From Phycisphaerales bacterium (lineage in GTDB: Bacteria > Planctomycetota > Phycisphaerae > Phycisphaerales > UBA1924), in NCBI GenBank assembly GCA_028289195.1, contig JANQQR010000023.1, positions 1-64,000 of the forward strand: a stretch of DNA of 64,000 bases, given 5' to 3'. Under the pieces are notes generated by a model. That model saw only the letters and a list, made by a program, of their open reading frames with translations, searched no databases and was not told the origin of the DNA. Positions 18,159-25,744 of this stretch are shown here, one piece after another. Numbering within the stretch: position 1 is the stretch's first letter; each line of letters opens with the position of its first letter. Position numbers and translations under genes: made by a program.

Positions 18159-18235
18159 AGTATGTTTGCTGGATGACAACGCCAGCGAGACCGGCCGAGT
18201 CGAAACCAGAACCCCCTGCCAAAGGAGAATCCGAC

Positions 18236-18787
18236 ATGGCACGCATCAACCCCCTCACGATCGAGCAGGCCGAGCCCAACACCGCCAAGGCCCTCCAGGG
18301 CGTCCAGAAGTCCCTGGGGGTGCTCCCCAACCTGATCGCCACGCTGGCGGTGAGCCCGGCGTCGTTGAACGCCTACCTCGGCCTCGGCCAGGCCCTCGGC
18401 ACCAGCTCGCTCAGCGGCGCCCTCCGCGAGCAGCTCGCCCTCGCCGTCGCCGGAGCGAACTCCTGCGAGTACTGCGCCAGCGCTCACACGGTCCTCGGAG
18501 GAGGTCAGGGCGTCGACTCCGACGAGCTCGCCCGGAACCTGAACGCCGAGTCGTCCGATCCCAAGGTGCAAGCCGCACTCGACTTCGCCAGGTCGATCGC
18601 CGTCAAGCGCGGCTTCGTGTCCGATGGCGACTTCAACGCCGTCCGCGAAGCCGGCTACACCGACGCGCAGATCGTCGACATCATCACCGTGGTCGCCCTG
18701 AACACGTTCACCAACTACTTCAACCACATCATCCAGACCGAGAACGACTTCCCCAAGGTCGAAGTCCCCGAGCCCGCGACCGCCTGA
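18236..18787 (+). CDS. Carboxymuconolactone decarboxylase/AhpD-family protein
   Basis: 183 residues from the ATG at 18236, with AAAGGAG ten bases upstream. AhpD-family proteins use a CxxC pair for peroxidase or disulfide chemistry, and the motif CEYCASAH is at residues 77-84. The flanking helices fit the all-alpha fold (uncharacterised peroxidase-related branch). It is cytosolic, with no signal peptide. It is divergent from the TetR gene and has the operator palindrome in its upstream region, so induction by a substrate of TetR is likely. The exported hydrolase 168 bases downstream may be part of the same response. Confidence 0.9.
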   Translation: MARINPLTIEQAEPNTAKALQGVQKSLGVLPNLIATLAVSPASLNAYLGLGQALGTSSLSGALREQLALAVAGANSCEYCASAHTVLGGGQGVDSDELARNLNAESSDPKVQAALDFARSIAVKRGFVSDGDFNAVREAGYTDAQIVDIITVVALNTFTNYFNHIIQTENDFPKVEVPEPATA

Positions 18788-18955
18788 CCATCAACGCAGA
18801 CACCGCTCCTCTCCTCTCGGGGGGCCCCACCGCTCCCCGAGGGATTCCCAACAGGCTTCCGTCCGGTTCCTCCCTCCCCCGCTCGCCCGGATCCGTCAAG
18901 ACCCGGGCGCGCTGTCCCGCACCCACGCTCAGCCCATCGCTGAAGGAGAATCGCC

Positions 18956-19930
18956 ATGAACCGCTTGACGAACGCATCACTCTTCGGCGCCGCGGCACTC
19001 GCCCTCGGCGCTCCCCTCGCCGCCCAGCCCACGCAGCAGACGCTCGCCCCGGAACGCTCGCTCGAGTCTGTCCGGTACGAGACCGTCGAGATCGAGGGCC
19101 TCGACATCTTCTATCGCGAGGCCGGGGACCCCCAGAACCCGACCGTGCTCCTCCTGCACGGCTTCCCGACCTCGAGCCACATGTTCCGGAACCTCATCCC
19201 GGTCCTCTCCGAGGCCGGCTATCACGTCGTCGCCCCGGACTACCCCGGGTACGGCAACAGCTCGATGCCCACGGTCACCGAGTTCGAGTACTCCTTCGAC
19301 AACCTCGCCCGGATCGTCACGGAGTTCATCAAGGTCAAGGGCATCGACAGCTACTCGCTGTACCTCATGGACTACGGCGCCCCGATCGGCTACCGGATCG
19401 CTGCCGCGGCGCCCGAGCGCGTCGACTCGCTCATCATCCAGAACGGCAACGCCTACGAAGAAGGGCTCCGCGACTTCTGGGATCCGATCAGGGTGTTCTG
19501 GAACGACCCCTCGCCGACGAACGCCGCGCCGCTCGCTGGATTCCTGACCCTCGACGTCACCCGCTGGCAATACACCCACGGCACGCGGGACGAGTCGTCG
19601 ATCAGCCCCGACAACTGGATCATCGACCAGTACCTCCTCGACCGCCCGGGCAACGACCTGATCCAGCTCGAGCTCTTCTACAGCTACCGCACCAACGTGC
19701 CGCTCTACCCCGAGTGGCAGGAGTACTTCCGCACGCATCAGCCGCCGGCGATCATCGTCTGGGGCGCCAACGACTACATCTTCCCGGCCGAGGGCGCCTA
19801 CCCCTACCAGCGTGACCTCGAAGACCTCGAATTCCATCTCTTCGACACCGGGCACTTCGCCCTGGAAGAGGACGGCGAGACGATCTCAGCGCTCATCGCG
19901 GATTTCCTCGACCGGAAGGTCGAGCGCTGA
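18956..19930 (+). CDS. Exported alpha/beta hydrolase, epoxide hydrolase/haloalkane dehalogenase type
   Basis: 324 residues with an N-terminal signal peptide cleaved around residue 23 (after PLAAQ). The fold motifs are HGFP at 68-71 (oxyanion region), a nucleophile aspartate D139 in LMDYGAPIG, a likely acid D273 in GANDYIF and the catalytic H300 in DTGHFALEE. An aspartate nucleophile points to epoxide hydrolase or haloalkane dehalogenase chemistry rather than an esterase. AAGGAG lies nine bases before the ATG. A rho-independent terminator follows the stop. Substrate unknown. Confidence 0.9.
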   Translation: MNRLTNASLFGAAALALGAPLAAQPTQQTLAPERSLESVRYETVEIEGLDIFYREAGDPQNPTVLLLHGFPTSSHMFRNLIPVLSEAGYHVVAPDYPGYGNSSMPTVTEFEYSFDNLARIVTEFIKVKGIDSYSLYLMDYGAPIGYRIAAAAPERVDSLIIQNGNAYEEGLRDFWDPIRVFWNDPSPTNAAPLAGFLTLDVTRWQYTHGTRDESSISPDNWIIDQYLLDRPGNDLIQLELFYSYRTNVPLYPEWQEYFRTHQPPAIIVWGANDYIFPAEGAYPYQRDLEDLEFHLFDTGHFALEEDGETISALIADFLDRKVER

Positions 19931-19963
19931 ACGGAATATCCCCTCGCACACCCTCACGCTCCC

Positions 19964-19994
19964 ACGCCCCCGGGCATCCGCTCGGGGGCGTTTT
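19964..19994 (+). terminator. Rho-independent terminator after the exported hydrolase
   Basis: A 9-bp perfect stem ACGCCCCCG/CGGGGGCGT (19964-19972 with 19983-19991) has a 10-base loop and runs into TTTT. It ends the TetR-regulated rightward unit. The minus strand lacks a T-run, so it does not serve the convergent LCAT-like gene equally well. Confidence 0.8.
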
Positions 19995-20005
19995 CGTGCG
20001 CGCAC

Positions 20006-21418
20006 TCAGCGCGGCATCTCCAGCAGCAGGAACAGAAGGTTGTCGACGAACGCCGGGTCCTTGGTCAACCCCAGGTGATTCGAGAAGACGAACTGCACCC
20101 GCGACCAGTCGATCGGGCTCGGCAGCCCCGGGCTCCAGCCCTGGCCTGTCCGCTCGTCCATGAGCGCGCTCCATCGGGCGACCGTGTCGTCACCCGGGGC
20201 GTATTCGAGCACCCGCAGCCCCCCGGTCCTTCGATCGACGCCGATCACATCGGGCGTGCGCTCGGCGTCGCCGGCGACCAGGTGGATCTCGAGGCCCTCG
20301 GGCCGCTCCGCCGGGATGTCCAGGGCGAAGTGCAGCTGCTGGGCCCGGGCGAGACACTTGTCCAAGTGGTCCAGCGCTATCCGGCGGCGCTCGTCGCGGC
20401 TGTCAACCTCCGGGAGCAGACGCCGGAGCACCCAGTCCTGGTCCGGGTCGACGAGACCCCAGCCGCACTCTTCCCACGTCGAACTGTCGAACACGTTCAG
20501 CGCGTCGCCCGTGCCCGCGTCCACGATCCGCGCATGGCGCGTGCGGGGCAGCAACTGGTAGATCGCCGGCATGGTCCCCAGCACCGCGGGCTGGTACGTC
20601 GGGGTGATCACGCCCGCGAAGTTCACACCCTCGACGAGTTGCTCCAGGCTGAGCACCGATCCGCCGCTTGGAGTCGCGATGAGCACGGCGCGCGAGACGT
20701 ACTCGGCCCCCTCCCAGGTGAGCTCCGGCAGGCCGCCGTCGTCGGGGAGGGGATTCGGCCCGTAGCGCAGGTAGTAGCGCAGCACGAGCCCTCCCATCGA
20801 GTGCGCCACCACATCGACCTTCTTGGGCGCGGCGCCGCCGGTCGCCTGCTCAGCCGTCCAGATCGCTTCCTGGATCTGCTGGTGGAGCGCGATCGCGTTC
20901 TCGCTGACATCACGCCGCCAGTCGTAGGCGTACTGGAAGCACGTGTAGTGCAGCCCGCCGTAGTCGATGGCCCCAGACGCTCCGAGCGACTCATCGCGGT
21001 AGTCGCCCACGCTCAGTGTCTTGAGGATGTCGACGTACGCCCCGAGCTTCAGCCCGCGGATGAGGCCGATGTCGAGCGTCAGCGTGTCGAGCACGTCGGT
21101 CGGAACGACGTTGTCGTAGATCTGCGAGAGCGGGACGCCCTCCTCCATCGGCAGCGCGATCAGGCGTGCGCCCTCGGGCTTGTCCGCATCGGCGGCGCCG
21201 TACACGAACGCCCCCCACACCTGCGTCTCGCTCGCGGGCTCCTCGAGCTTCGTGCCCAGGATCCCCGGGATCACGACCACGGGGTGCCGGTCGTCGCCGA
21301 TGTTCTGCGCCGCCTCGTTGTAGATCGCCCCGAGGTCGGGCGTGCGATCCCTGCCGCGACAGCCCGAGGCGCCGATCGCTGCGACGAGAGCCAGGATGAG
21401 CGTGGAGGTGCGTGTCAT
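20006..21418 (-). CDS. LCAT-like alpha/beta hydrolase lipoprotein
   Basis: 470 residues. The signal peptide ends in the lipobox GASGC with Cys20, so the protein is probably membrane-anchored on the periplasmic side. A PGILGT segment at 51-56 and the nucleophile motif AHSMGG (S207) match the lecithin:cholesterol acyltransferase family, which cleaves or transfers acyl chains of lipids. The length fits that family. It is the last gene of the leftward run, 39 bases after the Rieske-TPP gene, and converges on the exported hydrolase. Its lipid substrate and its link to the redox genes are unknown. Confidence 0.85.
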   Translation of the reverse strand: MTRTSTLILALVAAIGASGCRGRDRTPDLGAIYNEAAQNIGDDRHPVVVIPGILGTKLEEPASETQVWGAFVYGAADADKPEGARLIALPMEEGVPLSQIYDNVVPTDVLDTLTLDIGLIRGLKLGAYVDILKTLSVGDYRDESLGASGAIDYGGLHYTCFQYAYDWRRDVSENAIALHQQIQEAIWTAEQATGGAAPKKVDVVAHSMGGLVLRYYLRYGPNPLPDDGGLPELTWEGAEYVSRAVLIATPSGGSVLSLEQLVEGVNFAGVITPTYQPAVLGTMPAIYQLLPRTRHARIVDAGTGDALNVFDSSTWEECGWGLVDPDQDWVLRRLLPEVDSRDERRRIALDHLDKCLARAQQLHFALDIPAERPEGLEIHLVAGDAERTPDVIGVDRRTGGLRVLEYAPGDDTVARWSALMDERTGQGWSPGLPSPIDWSRVQFVFSNHLGLTKDPAFVDNLLFLLLEMPR

Positions 21419-21457
21419 GCTGGCATTGTCGCAGAACGAGCGGGCTCGTCGTCCGGA

Positions 21458-23455
21458 CTAGATCAGGTCGACGTTGGTCATCACTTCGACGGTCGCCGGA
21501 CCGGGGTAGGCCAGCGCCCGCTCGAGCGCGACGTCAAGGTCCGCGGCCCGCTCGACGCGGATCCCCAGCCCGCCGCAACTGGTGACGTACTCGGCGATGT
21601 TCGGGTTCGTCAGGCTCGTCTGCCAGACATCCCAGTGCCCGGCGCGCTGCTCCTTGCTGATCTTCCCCAGCTCGCCGTTGTTCAGCAGCACGTGGGTGAT
21701 GTTCATGCCGTACTTCACGGCGGTGTTCACCTCCCAGGCGTACTGCCCGAACCCGCCGTCACCCGTCACCGCGATCACCGGCCTGCCGGCGAAGCGGTCG
21801 TCCCCGGTCTGCGTGGCGGCCCACGCCCCGATCGCGGCCGGGTACCCGAACCCGATGGACCCGAGGTACCCGCTCATCAGCACCGACTGGCGACCGCTCG
21901 ATTCGAAGTAGCGACCGTAGGAGTAGGTGTTGTTGCCGACATCGACGGCGATGATCGCGTCGCCCGGCACGTGGTGGTTCATCGCCTCGAACAGCGAGGC
22001 GCTGCTCACGCCCGCGCTCTCGTCGTCGCCGACGCGGCTCTGCTTCTCCGCCCGCCAGATCCTCCAGCGCTCGGCGACCTCGTCGCGCACATCAACCGAC
22101 GATGACCGCCCCTTCAGCTGCGCCCGCAGGATCTTGCACGTCACCCCGATCTCCGCCCAGACACCGACATCCACCGCGTGGTTCTTGCCGATCGCCCAGC
22201 GATCGAAATCCACGTGGATGGTCGGCTTCTTGGGCGTGATGCCGGTGTGATTGCTGAAAGAGGCCCCGAACACGAGCAGGACGTCGCTCTCGTTCATGAA
22301 CCAGCTCGCTACCGGCGTGCCGCTGCGCCCGAGCACGCCGCAGCCCAGCGGATGCACAGGGGCGTCACCGATCAGGCCCTTGCCCTTGAACGTCGTCAGC
22401 ACCGGCGCATTGATCTCCTCGGCGAGCGCGACGATCCCGTCCATGTCGAACCGGGCGCCGTGGCCGACGATGATCACCGGACGCTTCGCGCCCGACAGCA
22501 GCTTGACCGCGTCGAAGACCGCATCCGCCGGCGGGTGGATCTCGGGATCCGCGATCCTTCCATCGGGCGTGCCGGCCTCGGCGCCCTCTGCTGCGGGCTG
22601 GGTCTGCACGTCATCCGGGAAGATCAGGTGCGCCACATCACGCTTCACGTGGGCCGTCTTGAGCGCGAGGTTCATCAATTCCGCGTGGTTCGACCCGGGC
22701 AGCACGAGGTGGCTGAACTCGGCAACCGCCGAGAACGCCTCCTTGAGCGGCAACTCCTGGAAGTTGTTGGGGCCGAACACCTGCTGCTGCACCTGGCCCG
22801 TGAGCGCGAGCACCGGCGCCCGATCGACCTTCGCGTCCCACAGCCCGGTGAGCAGGTTCGTCGCGCCCGGGCCCGCGATCGCGAAGCACGCCGCCGGGAA
22901 ACCGGTGAGCTTGCCGTACGCGCTGGCCGCGAACGCCGCGGCACCCTCGTGTCGGATGCCGATGAATGTCATGGTCCCCTCGACCTCCTGGCGACGGATC
23001 GCGTCGGCCAGGCCGAGATTCGAGTGCCCCACCATGCCGAACACGTGCGTCACGCCCCAGTTGGCCATGGTCTCGGCCATGACGTCGGTCACGGTGCGCA
23101 CGTGCGGCGCCTCCGACTCGACCGCCACGTAAATGCCGTCCTCCCGCACCTCGACGGGGTAGGTCTGCACGCCGTCGTCGTAGCCCCCGGGCGGCTTGCC
23201 CGTGATCGGGTCGAAGTCCCACCCGTGCCACGGGCACCGGAGACAGCCGTTCTCGATGCTCCCTTCGCCGAGAGGTCCGCCCTGGTGCGGGCAGGCGTTG
23301 TCGAGCGCGGCCCAGGTGCCCTGGTGATGCGTGAGCGCCAACTGCTTGACGGTGTCGCCCTGCGTGATCGACACGGTCTTGACGCGCCCCTCGGGGAGTT
23401 CGTCCTTCCCCGACACGCGGTGCCACTCGACTCTCGTAATGTTCAGCTCAGACAC
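21458..23455 (-). CDS. Rieske-TPP enzyme fusion (acetolactate-synthase-like)
   Basis: 665 residues. The N-terminus (about 8-112) is a Rieske 2Fe-2S domain with CPHQG (C55, H57) and CPWHG (C74, H77). From about 120 to the end is a complete thiamine-pyrophosphate enzyme of the acetolactate synthase/pyruvate oxidase group. The catalytic glutamate lies in RHEGAAAFA near 169. The Mg-TPP motif is GDGGFGQ at 565-571 with NN at 592-593. There is no signal peptide. A Rieske domain fused to a TPP decarboxylase-type enzyme is unusual; electrons from TPP-bound intermediates could pass to the cluster (inference). The start overlaps the stop of the upstream gene by 8 bases. Confidence 0.92.
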   Translation of the reverse strand: MSELNITRVEWHRVSGKDELPEGRVKTVSITQGDTVKQLALTHHQGTWAALDNACPHQGGPLGEGSIENGCLRCPWHGWDFDPITGKPPGGYDDGVQTYPVEVREDGIYVAVESEAPHVRTVTDVMAETMANWGVTHVFGMVGHSNLGLADAIRRQEVEGTMTFIGIRHEGAAAFAASAYGKLTGFPAACFAIAGPGATNLLTGLWDAKVDRAPVLALTGQVQQQVFGPNNFQELPLKEAFSAVAEFSHLVLPGSNHAELMNLALKTAHVKRDVAHLIFPDDVQTQPAAEGAEAGTPDGRIADPEIHPPADAVFDAVKLLSGAKRPVIIVGHGARFDMDGIVALAEEINAPVLTTFKGKGLIGDAPVHPLGCGVLGRSGTPVASWFMNESDVLLVFGASFSNHTGITPKKPTIHVDFDRWAIGKNHAVDVGVWAEIGVTCKILRAQLKGRSSSVDVRDEVAERWRIWRAEKQSRVGDDESAGVSSASLFEAMNHHVPGDAIIAVDVGNNTYSYGRYFESSGRQSVLMSGYLGSIGFGYPAAIGAWAATQTGDDRFAGRPVIAVTGDGGFGQYAWEVNTAVKYGMNITHVLLNNGELGKISKEQRAGHWDVWQTSLTNPNIAEYVTSCGGLGIRVERAADLDVALERALAYPGPATVEVMTNVDLI

Positions 23456-24314
23456 TGGTCAGCCTTTCCGCGCACGCGTTCCACGCCCCGGCCGCGAACC
23501 CCGCAATGGCGTCCGCGCGCTGCCCGGGATCCATCGTCTCGAGAACCCCGATGGGGAGCACCGCCATGTGGGCATTCCATCGCCCGTGGCCAATATCGCC
23601 CGCCCCGTCCGGGGTGCCGTCTCGATCCCAGGGCGAGACGTAGAAGTAGCCGCTGGGCTCCACCGAGTCCGGTGGCGTGAGGCCGACGCCGATCGTTTTG
23701 CGCATCGCGCCGCTTTCGTCGCGATTGATCACGACGAGCACGGCCATGTCGAAGTGATGGGGCCAGACCTGGACCTCCGAGGCCTCAGCCCCGGCAGCGC
23801 CCCGCACACCCTCGAGCAGCGCGGCGCACGCTCCGTACAGCGCGGCGATTTCTTCGAACGCTCGCCCGCCGGACTCATCGAACGCCGCGCCCCGCCCCAC
23901 GGCATGATCCGGCAGGTCCGGCGCGGGGACGCTCTCCTGCTTCGGCTCACCGGCGATCGCGCGCCCGCGCTCGCGGACGAACTCCAGCGCGGCATCGAGA
24001 GACTTCCCGCTCAGACCGAATTCCTCGGGCGTCCCGCCCGGGGCGCCGAGTTCGAGGCGTAGCCTGCCCAGGAGGAGCCCGCCCTCGATCCCGCTTCCGC
24101 CACGACGCATGGCTCCGGATCCCGCGTCCCACGACAGCGCCGAGTGGCTGTCGTCGGCCTGTTTGTCGGCCCACAGCTTCCCGACTTCGCTGACAGCCTG
24201 CGACGCGAAGTGCGCCTGGCGCCACGCGTCGATGCGTTGCTCCGGATCCGTGTCGAGCGAGATCGGCGGAACGGTGAGGTCCGCGTCTCGCAGAACAATC
24301 GTGCTACTCGCCAT
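23448..24314 (-). CDS. Unrecognised conserved-looking protein in the Rieske operon
   Basis: 288 residues, cytosolic with no membrane segment. I do not recognise the family. The central region has the sequence VQVWPHHFDMAVLVVIN, then GVGLTPPDSVEPSGYFYVSPWD, suggesting a beta-rich domain with a possible metal-binding HH pair. The C-terminal 50 residues are helical (DAIAGFAAGAWNACAER). It overlaps the genes on both sides, by 11 bases upstream and 8 downstream, so it is firmly part of the operon that links the DUF1622/DUF2721 membrane pair to the Rieske-TPP enzyme. Confidence 0.8.
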   Translation of the reverse strand: MASSTIVLRDADLTVPPISLDTDPEQRIDAWRQAHFASQAVSEVGKLWADKQADDSHSALSWDAGSGAMRRGGSGIEGGLLLGRLRLELGAPGGTPEEFGLSGKSLDAALEFVRERGRAIAGEPKQESVPAPDLPDHAVGRGAAFDESGGRAFEEIAALYGACAALLEGVRGAAGAEASEVQVWPHHFDMAVLVVINRDESGAMRKTIGVGLTPPDSVEPSGYFYVSPWDRDGTPDGAGDIGHGRWNAHMAVLPIGVLETMDPGQRADAIAGFAAGAWNACAERLTSV

Positions 24315-24723
24315 TGTTTCCCTCGGAAGTGTCGGGCCCGCCCTCGTGGCGCAGCTCCCAGTTCAGTGTAAAGCTGATGACCGTCCTGATGATCACGATC
24401 AGGCCGAGCACCAGCAGCGACTCGAGATCGGGCTTGATGATCGTCTCGATGATGTCGGCGGCAACGAGGAATTCCAGCCCCAGAAGCAGATAGAACCCCA
24501 GCAGCTTGCGCAGCGACCCCTGGTGAGCACGCGGGTCCTCGCCCCGGAGCCGGCACAGCTCCGTGCGCACGAACTGGACACCCGCCAGGGCGATCCCCCA
24601 CAGCAGGACGAGCACGCCCACGATCCCCACGATCTGGCTCGAGACATGCATCCCGTGATGCACCCACGACTCCCACTGGGCGGTCGATCCGGCTTCGTGG
24701 ACGCTCGCGATGATCCCCGTCAC
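24304..24723 (-). CDS. DUF1622 membrane protein
   Basis: 139 residues from a GTG overlapping the stop of the DUF2721 gene (GTGA). Three hydrophobic segments are visible (about 25-45, 65-85, 95-115). The strongly conserved DUF1622 stretch GFYLLLGLEFLVAADIIET followed by IIRTVISFTLNWEL is present. Function is unknown for the family, and the protein is an integral inner-membrane protein. Its coupling to the DUF2721 gene suggests the two form a membrane complex, as inferred from the shared overlap and small size. Confidence 0.88.
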   Translation of the reverse strand: MTGIIASVHEAGSTAQWESWVHHGMHVSSQIVGIVGVLVLLWGIALAGVQFVRTELCRLRGEDPRAHQGSLRKLLGFYLLLGLEFLVAADIIETIIKPDLESLLVLGLIVIIRTVISFTLNWELRHEGGPDTSEGNNGE

Positions 24724-25274
24724 AGCCCGCTCCCTTCTCCCATAGAGGGAGACAACCCGCCGGTGCCGTCGTCCGGCACCGTGTCGCACAGGCGCTCGAC
24801 GCGCCGGTGCTCGTAGCGCACCGTCTCGAGGATCCGGAGCACCTCGAGGAAACTCGAGACCATCGATCCCAGGATCAGCAGCACTCCCGCGATGAAGACT
24901 GCGCTCGAGACGGTCTGCAGAGTCGAGCCGTTTTCGACGAGCAGGGCCGCCGCGAGGCCGATCACCGCCAGCACGTTGCACCCCACGGCGCAGAAGAGCT
25001 GGAGCATCGTGACGCGCAGCAGGCGTGCTCTCTCGAGCAGGCGGTGCGTCTGGTGCTCGAGTCCCTCGAGACGCAACTCCCGCACCTGCTCGTCGCGCGA
25101 GCCCCGCGAGGTCTGCATCCGCCAGACGTCGAGGCGCTCGTGGTGGAATGCCCGGATGCGGGCGAGCACAGTGTTCATGCGCGCCGTCGAAGACAGCAGG
25201 AGAAGGCCGCACGCCGGGATCATGGTCGCCGGCGCGAGGATCTGCTCGATGATGCCCGCTTCGCTCATCGCCAT
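24720..25274 (-). CDS. DUF2721 membrane protein
   Basis: 184 residues with an N-terminal hydrophobic stretch (APATMIPACGLLLLS) and two further segments near 95-115 and 120-145. A basic cytosolic helical region (RMNTVLARIRAFHHER and following) lies between them. This matches DUF2721, a small bacterial membrane family of unknown role. A GGAG sequence precedes the ATG at 25274. It sits 30 bases after the SnoaL-like gene and overlaps the DUF1622 gene. Confidence 0.82.
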   Translation of the reverse strand: MAMSEAGIIEQILAPATMIPACGLLLLSSTARMNTVLARIRAFHHERLDVWRMQTSRGSRDEQVRELRLEGLEHQTHRLLERARLLRVTMLQLFCAVGCNVLAVIGLAAALLVENGSTLQTVSSAVFIAGVLLILGSMVSSFLEVLRILETVRYEHRRVERLCDTVPDDGTGGLSPSMGEGSGL

Positions 25275-25304
25275 GGGAGTTCTCCGGGAGGCTCGCGCCG
25301 GGGA

Positions 25305-25685
25305 TCAGAGCTTCGCAGGGTCGTAGTAGAACGTGATCCGCCTGGCCTTGCCACCCTCCCATCGGGTGACCTGCACCTGCTTGGGATTGAACGTGGAGCC
25401 GTCCTTCATGTCGACCTTGAGCTCGTACTCGGCGTACGTCACGCCGTTCCCGTTGCCGTCGTCCTCGCCGGCGCCGATCGAGTGCACGGTGCACCCGTGG
25501 AACGCGGCGACGTTGGCGAGCACCTGTTTCTCGTTCTCGATGATCGCCCGCTTGCCCTCGATCCGCGCCCCGCTCGCTTCCTCGTTCACGGCGTCGTCGG
25601 CGTAGAACTCCTCCATCCCCTGCAGGAATTCTCCGCTCTGCACCTGGTCCATGATTGTCTTCTGGTTTTCTAGCAACGTAGCCAT
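25305..25685 (-). CDS. SnoaL-like/NTF2-fold protein
   Basis: 126 residues, single domain, no signal peptide. The pattern FLQGMEEFYADDAV, GARIEGKRAI and a terminal beta-sheet ending RRITFYYDP fits the cone-shaped SnoaL/NTF2 fold, used as a small-molecule isomerase or a binding domain. A strong AAGGAGGT ribosome binding site lies just upstream of the ATG. It follows the Rieske-FMN gene by 59 bases. The substrate is not evident. Confidence 0.85.
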   Translation of the reverse strand: MATLLENQKTIMDQVQSGEFLQGMEEFYADDAVNEEASGARIEGKRAIIENEKQVLANVAAFHGCTVHSIGAGEDDGNGNGVTYAEYELKVDMKDGSTFNPKQVQVTRWEGGKARRITFYYDPAKL

Positions 25686-25744
25686 CGCGCTACCTCCTTG
25701 GTCAGTGGGGTCGAAACAGGAACCTGGATTGGGTCGGTCGAGCG

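Noticed and set aside
18788..18955. Hairpin-like CTCGGGG/CCCCGAG sequence between the AhpD-like and hydrolase genes
   Set aside because: It has no T-run, so I do not call it a terminator.
18166..19815. A 549-residue plus-strand frame across the AhpD-like and hydrolase genes
   Set aside because: It is in the wrong frame of two well-supported genes and rich in Arg and Pro.
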